A stretch of DNA of 64,000 nucleotides from Amyelois transitella (lineage: Eukaryota > Arthropoda > Insecta > Lepidoptera > Pyralidae): the NCBI RefSeq assembly GCF_032362555.1, contig NC_083505.1, positions 4,455,501 to 4,519,500 of the forward strand. The letters are read 5' to 3'. Position numbers and translations under genes: made by a program. The notes beneath the pieces are model-generated. The model was not told where the DNA came from and made no database searches. It saw nothing but the letters and a program-made list of their open reading frames with translations. The stretch's first letter is position 1, and each line of letters opens with the position of its first letter. Positions 60,822 to 64,000 of the stretch are shown here, piece by piece.

Positions 60822-61250
60822 CACTTCTGAAAAAGATAAGTTGTAAATGCTATATTCAGCATGAAATATGCCGACTCGATTGCGATTTGTAGACGGGCGA
60901 GTTGGTCCGTGTTCACAGGTGCGGACAACATTGGGTCGCTGAGCGAATATGAGCGAAGCACTCGAGTGGAGGCAGCTGCCGGACGTGTCCTGATGGGACC
61001 GAGGGGTGCGGGGCGCGGGGCGGGCAGTCGGCAGACAACTCGACAGGAAACGGCCGGAGAAGGCATCCCAGCCCGAGCACAATGGAGGCGGCGCGCCGCA
61101 GGGGGAGCCATCGCAATCGATATGGCGTCGCTAAGGTCCGTTGGCCGCTGCGAGCGGTTTGGAGCGCTGCAGAGGCGGATGCCCCTCGCCTCCCGCACGC
61201 CGCAACCCCGCTCGCCAACCACACCTGCTGTGTATTTTTAGAGCGGCACA
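60822..61250 (-). promoter_or_regulatory. Candidate promoter and leader exon of the zinc-finger gene
   Basis: A second CG-rich island ends on the minus strand at a good donor (TTTTTCAGAAGTG|gtaagc, exon end 60822). Splicing to the acceptor at 58135 would supply the missing noncoding leader. No single frame through it gives a convincing protein. This is inference only. Confidence 0.3.
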
Positions 61251-61984
61251 GCCGGCGAACCCGGGGATGCAGGGATGTCGGCTTACCACGGCCGTCGACA
61301 TACCTATACACGAGATAGCCGGCGCTGCGCGACGGGTGATGCTTTACCCGTTTGTCACAATAGGCGTAAATATAGCACGGAGTCATCAAGTATGAGCCGA
61401 TGTTTGTGGCGGGCCTGAATAGAGAATGTTGCAGATGCGGCCTGCACTGCTGTCGTACTTAGCACCTATTTGCATCTGAGAACAAATGATGCGACATTGT
61501 TCGACCTATGTGATTGAGTTATTCAAAAGAAATATGTAAATCAGCGGAGTCATTATATACGACTACACAAACAAAACACAACAAGCGCGATGACGTCGGG
61601 TTTTAAAGGTGTACCTTTAAAGGGATAAACGTTACTATGTTCCGGTAAATAATAATAGGAGTTTCACGATTTTTGCAATAAGGAGAATCCGACTTTCTCT
61701 ACGGTAAAGCTCACCCGGAAAGATACATCATATATTAAGGAGAGTTGGGCTTAATTTATTTAAATATAAATTAAACATCTAAAACTCTAAATGTTATATA
61801 CTTAGACAAAATAATGATGCATTATTATCATACGAAAACTCTACAATTCATTAGTTAAATCTTGACTCTATACCAAAGACTTTAACCGTCAAAATGCCGG
61901 CACACAGTTAGTAGTGAGTAGACGACACATTCGCGTTCACACACGAAATAATTGTAACACCATGTTCCTTTCACTCTCCGTTTC

Positions 61985-62440
61985 AAGTTCGAATCCCGAG
62001 AACCGGGGCTAACGGCCACTGGCTCATTTGATATGATCGAACACTTTTGCTTTCAATCGACACTCGGAATACTATCACCATCAAATAAACGTTTATTTGA
62101 CACGCAATTAAAATCTAAAGTATTAATCGTGGTTATATGTAGTCAATTACTTATTCTCTTAGGATTTTTAATTCAGGACTTTTAAGAACTTGATCCACGA
62201 GTGGACAATGCTGGCAACTACACGGTTCGAATCCTGTCTCTTCTCCCCTGATTGGACATGGTTACACAAATAGTTGCCTGAAATGTTCTGAGTTTCCTCA
62301 AGACGTGTGCGCTAATTCTAAGTGCTAAGTTAGCAGTCAAATAAACGAAACTCAGAATTAAAGTTAATGAGATTTCAAAGTAAACTAACAAGTATTACTA
62401 TCAATCGGATATCTTAACCACTCTGCCACTGGCGCTCCTT
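61985..62440. repeat. tRNA-like fragments, probably SINE-derived
   Basis: B-box-like sequences AGTTCGAATCCCG (near 61987) and GGTTCGAATCCTG (near 62224) occur on the plus strand. On the minus strand TGGCAGAGTGGTTAAG (around 62415-62430) resembles a tRNA A box. The pieces do not assemble into a cloverleaf. Confidence 0.35.
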
Positions 62441-62794
62441 TCATCGTCATAAATAACCATAATCATAATATCTGAATAAAAAAAAAACATACGTTCTGGA
62501 TATCAGACTCGCTCGTTGACCCACAAATCCCAGTCAAAGTTGTTTAACATTAAAAGTTTGTTCTGTCTTCCGGATTTTCCGGATATCCCGAAGGTGAGCA
62601 GGATCTCAATCGATCAATATCGATATATACACAACATATAAAAAGGTATGTATGTAGAAAGAAAAATTAGAAATCTGTACTATCTATTATCGCCTATGAG
62701 TATCCACTTAATTATTCATCGCTTTGTAATATCTAATTCTTGAATCGATTTTTTGCTTAACTACAGATTTTGATTGAGATCAATGGCGCATTCA

Positions 62795-62830
62795 GTAAGA
62801 GCTTTGCCCAGCAGTGGGCTAGTATAAGCT
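62795..62830 (+). repeat. Transposon 3'-end motif
   Basis: AGCTTTGCCCAGCAGTGGGC is a 3'-terminal motif I know from lepidopteran retroelements. The body of the element is not recognisable. Confidence 0.35.
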
Positions 62831-63669
62831 TATAAAAAAATATATCTTACATTTCCTCTATTTTGGAATTCAAAATTCTGGAATACCACGGGAATCCATG
62901 GAAAATTTTGTATTTGCTGCCTCATTTCCTATGCATAAGGACAGTAGACACGCTCTTGGTCCGGGCCCATCGTCATTTTCGCTTACCACCATTGCATTAT
63001 AATACATACCTAATACGTATTGCACAATTAAATTAATGTATCTTTTCAATTGGTGCGTTGAACCCATTTGACCAGATGTTTGGCACTATATTGTCATAGC
63101 ATAGTTCGCATCATAATATACAATAAAAAAAATGTTAAATACATCTCAGTTATAATACAGAAATGGATGTACGTAGGTAGGTTACCCCACTTATCGCCTA
63201 GGAACGACGTATTGTTAGTTTAACCTCCTCCTTTTTTAAGCAGGTTAAAAAAAATATAAATATATCTCAGTTATTCCTTAAGTTAATTCAAGCTCATGTA
63301 AAATAGCTTGAACAGGCTGAAATGAAGGTGAACGTAAGCGGTATAATAATTCATTGATGCGTGAATGAGAAGTAGGTAGTAGTTATAAATAATTTGAATA
63401 ACAAAACTTTGAAGGTATTTTAAAGGTTCCAGGGTTTATGAATAATTACCTGCTGGTCTGCTGGAATGTAGTTTATTCCTATTTTTCAGCTATTTAGTTC
63501 ATGTTTAAGTTTGTTGAAACGCTTCCTTAGTCAGGAGTAGCATTTCAAAGTGATTTCTAATCTATACATGCCGTTTATCTATGTAAGGCTTCTTAAAAAT
63601 CTTTTGATAATCTGACAATGTATAATTTAAAAAAAATACGAAAAACGGATCTCTTTATACGCTACGTTT

Positions 63670-63712
63670 TGAGACTGTCACCTCTGTCTACCCCGTCAGG
63701 AATAAATAAAGA
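63670..63712 (-). repeat. Dispersed repeat A, terminal remnant
   Basis: CTGTCTACCCCGTCAGGAAT followed by aaataaagac matches the inverted 5' terminus of the family. Confidence 0.35.
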
Positions 63713-64000
63713 CAACAAAGCCTCACAATCTTTATCTTATAGTATTTGTTATAAAGTTAAATAGAAGAGGAGCTATTATTACTATGTACTTTGTTTAGTA
63801 TATACAGATATAGATCTATATTTCCAGCTTCATATATATAAGCTGATAGCAGCAACAAGTTGTACCTTAGCCTTTTTATGAGGATGAATTTTATGCAGAA
63901 CATATCAAATGACTTTTTCCTCGTTTTACCTACATTTTTCCAAGTTTTATCGGGAAATGTTTTAAGCTTTGAGGGAAATCCGACGCTATAGAACTTGATA

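Larger units (their letters stand above)
61261..64000. other. Intergenic, no gene seen
   Basis: AT-rich sequence with tRNA-promoter-like fragments (61985-62440), a 'gcccagcagtgggct' transposon-end motif near 62810 and a short repeat A remnant at 63670. The short reading frames look random. Confidence 0.5.

Noticed and set aside
60861..61241. Plus-strand 126-codon frame beginning with ATG in the GC-rich island
   Set aside because: Arg/Ala/Gly-rich with overlapping open frames on both strands, as expected of a CpG-rich promoter; no domain or splice support.
62200..62440. Functional tRNA gene suggested by B-box and A-box like sequences
   Set aside because: The boxes lie on opposite strands and too far apart; no acceptor stem or cloverleaf can be formed.

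Overview
The window looks like a moth or butterfly (Lepidoptera) nuclear genome segment. The background is AT-rich and the genes are broken by many short GT-AG introns. About sixteen copies or fragments of one dispersed repeat with the core TCACGTCTATATCCCTTGCG are scattered through introns and spacers, a repeat I associate with lepidopteran genomes. The window also carries a Reeler-domain defence protein of the Hdd11/Noduler type known from caterpillars. No bacterial-type feature, CRISPR array or intact transposon gene is visible.

Layout. 1-8838 is the 5' flank of the first gene, with repeats and one GC-rich patch. 8839-20665 (+) is an FNDC3-type protein with nine fibronectin type III domains and a C-terminal membrane anchor, assembled from 11 coding exons; a second first exon at 14575-14640 appears to give a shorter N-terminus. 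20666-23405 holds its 3' end and a possible small secreted peptide. 23406-34658 (-) is a 21-exon secreted EGF/laminin-G protein with a Thr/Ser-rich mucin segment, best matched to eyes shut (eys). 36756-37784 (+) is a small MKRN2OS-like protein in four exons. 40074-45019 (-) is the Reeler protein, with a noncoding 5' exon and a TATA-like promoter near 46.7 kb. 49008-50118 (+) is the elongation factor TFIIS. 51363-58129 (-) is a large C2H2 zinc-finger protein with about 25 fingers, followed upstream by GC-rich candidate leader exons. 61261-64000 shows no gene.

All exon models were built by hand from splice sites and reading-frame continuity, and every total coding length is a multiple of three (FNDC3 1126 aa, eys 1585 aa, MKRN2OS-like 214 aa, Reeler 165 aa, TFIIS 290 aa, zinc finger 1685 aa). 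The genes do not form a pathway; they are ordinary eukaryotic neighbours, with FNDC3 and eys converging tail to tail, TFIIS and the zinc-finger gene converging, and eys and MKRN2OS-like diverging.

The most unusual signals are two decayed tandem copies of EGF exons lying 7 and 36 bases downstream of their intact parents in eys, the alternative FNDC3 promoter/first exon next to a 125-bp tandem duplication, and a CGATA-element cluster upstream of TFIIS. I did not find a clearly new biological system.
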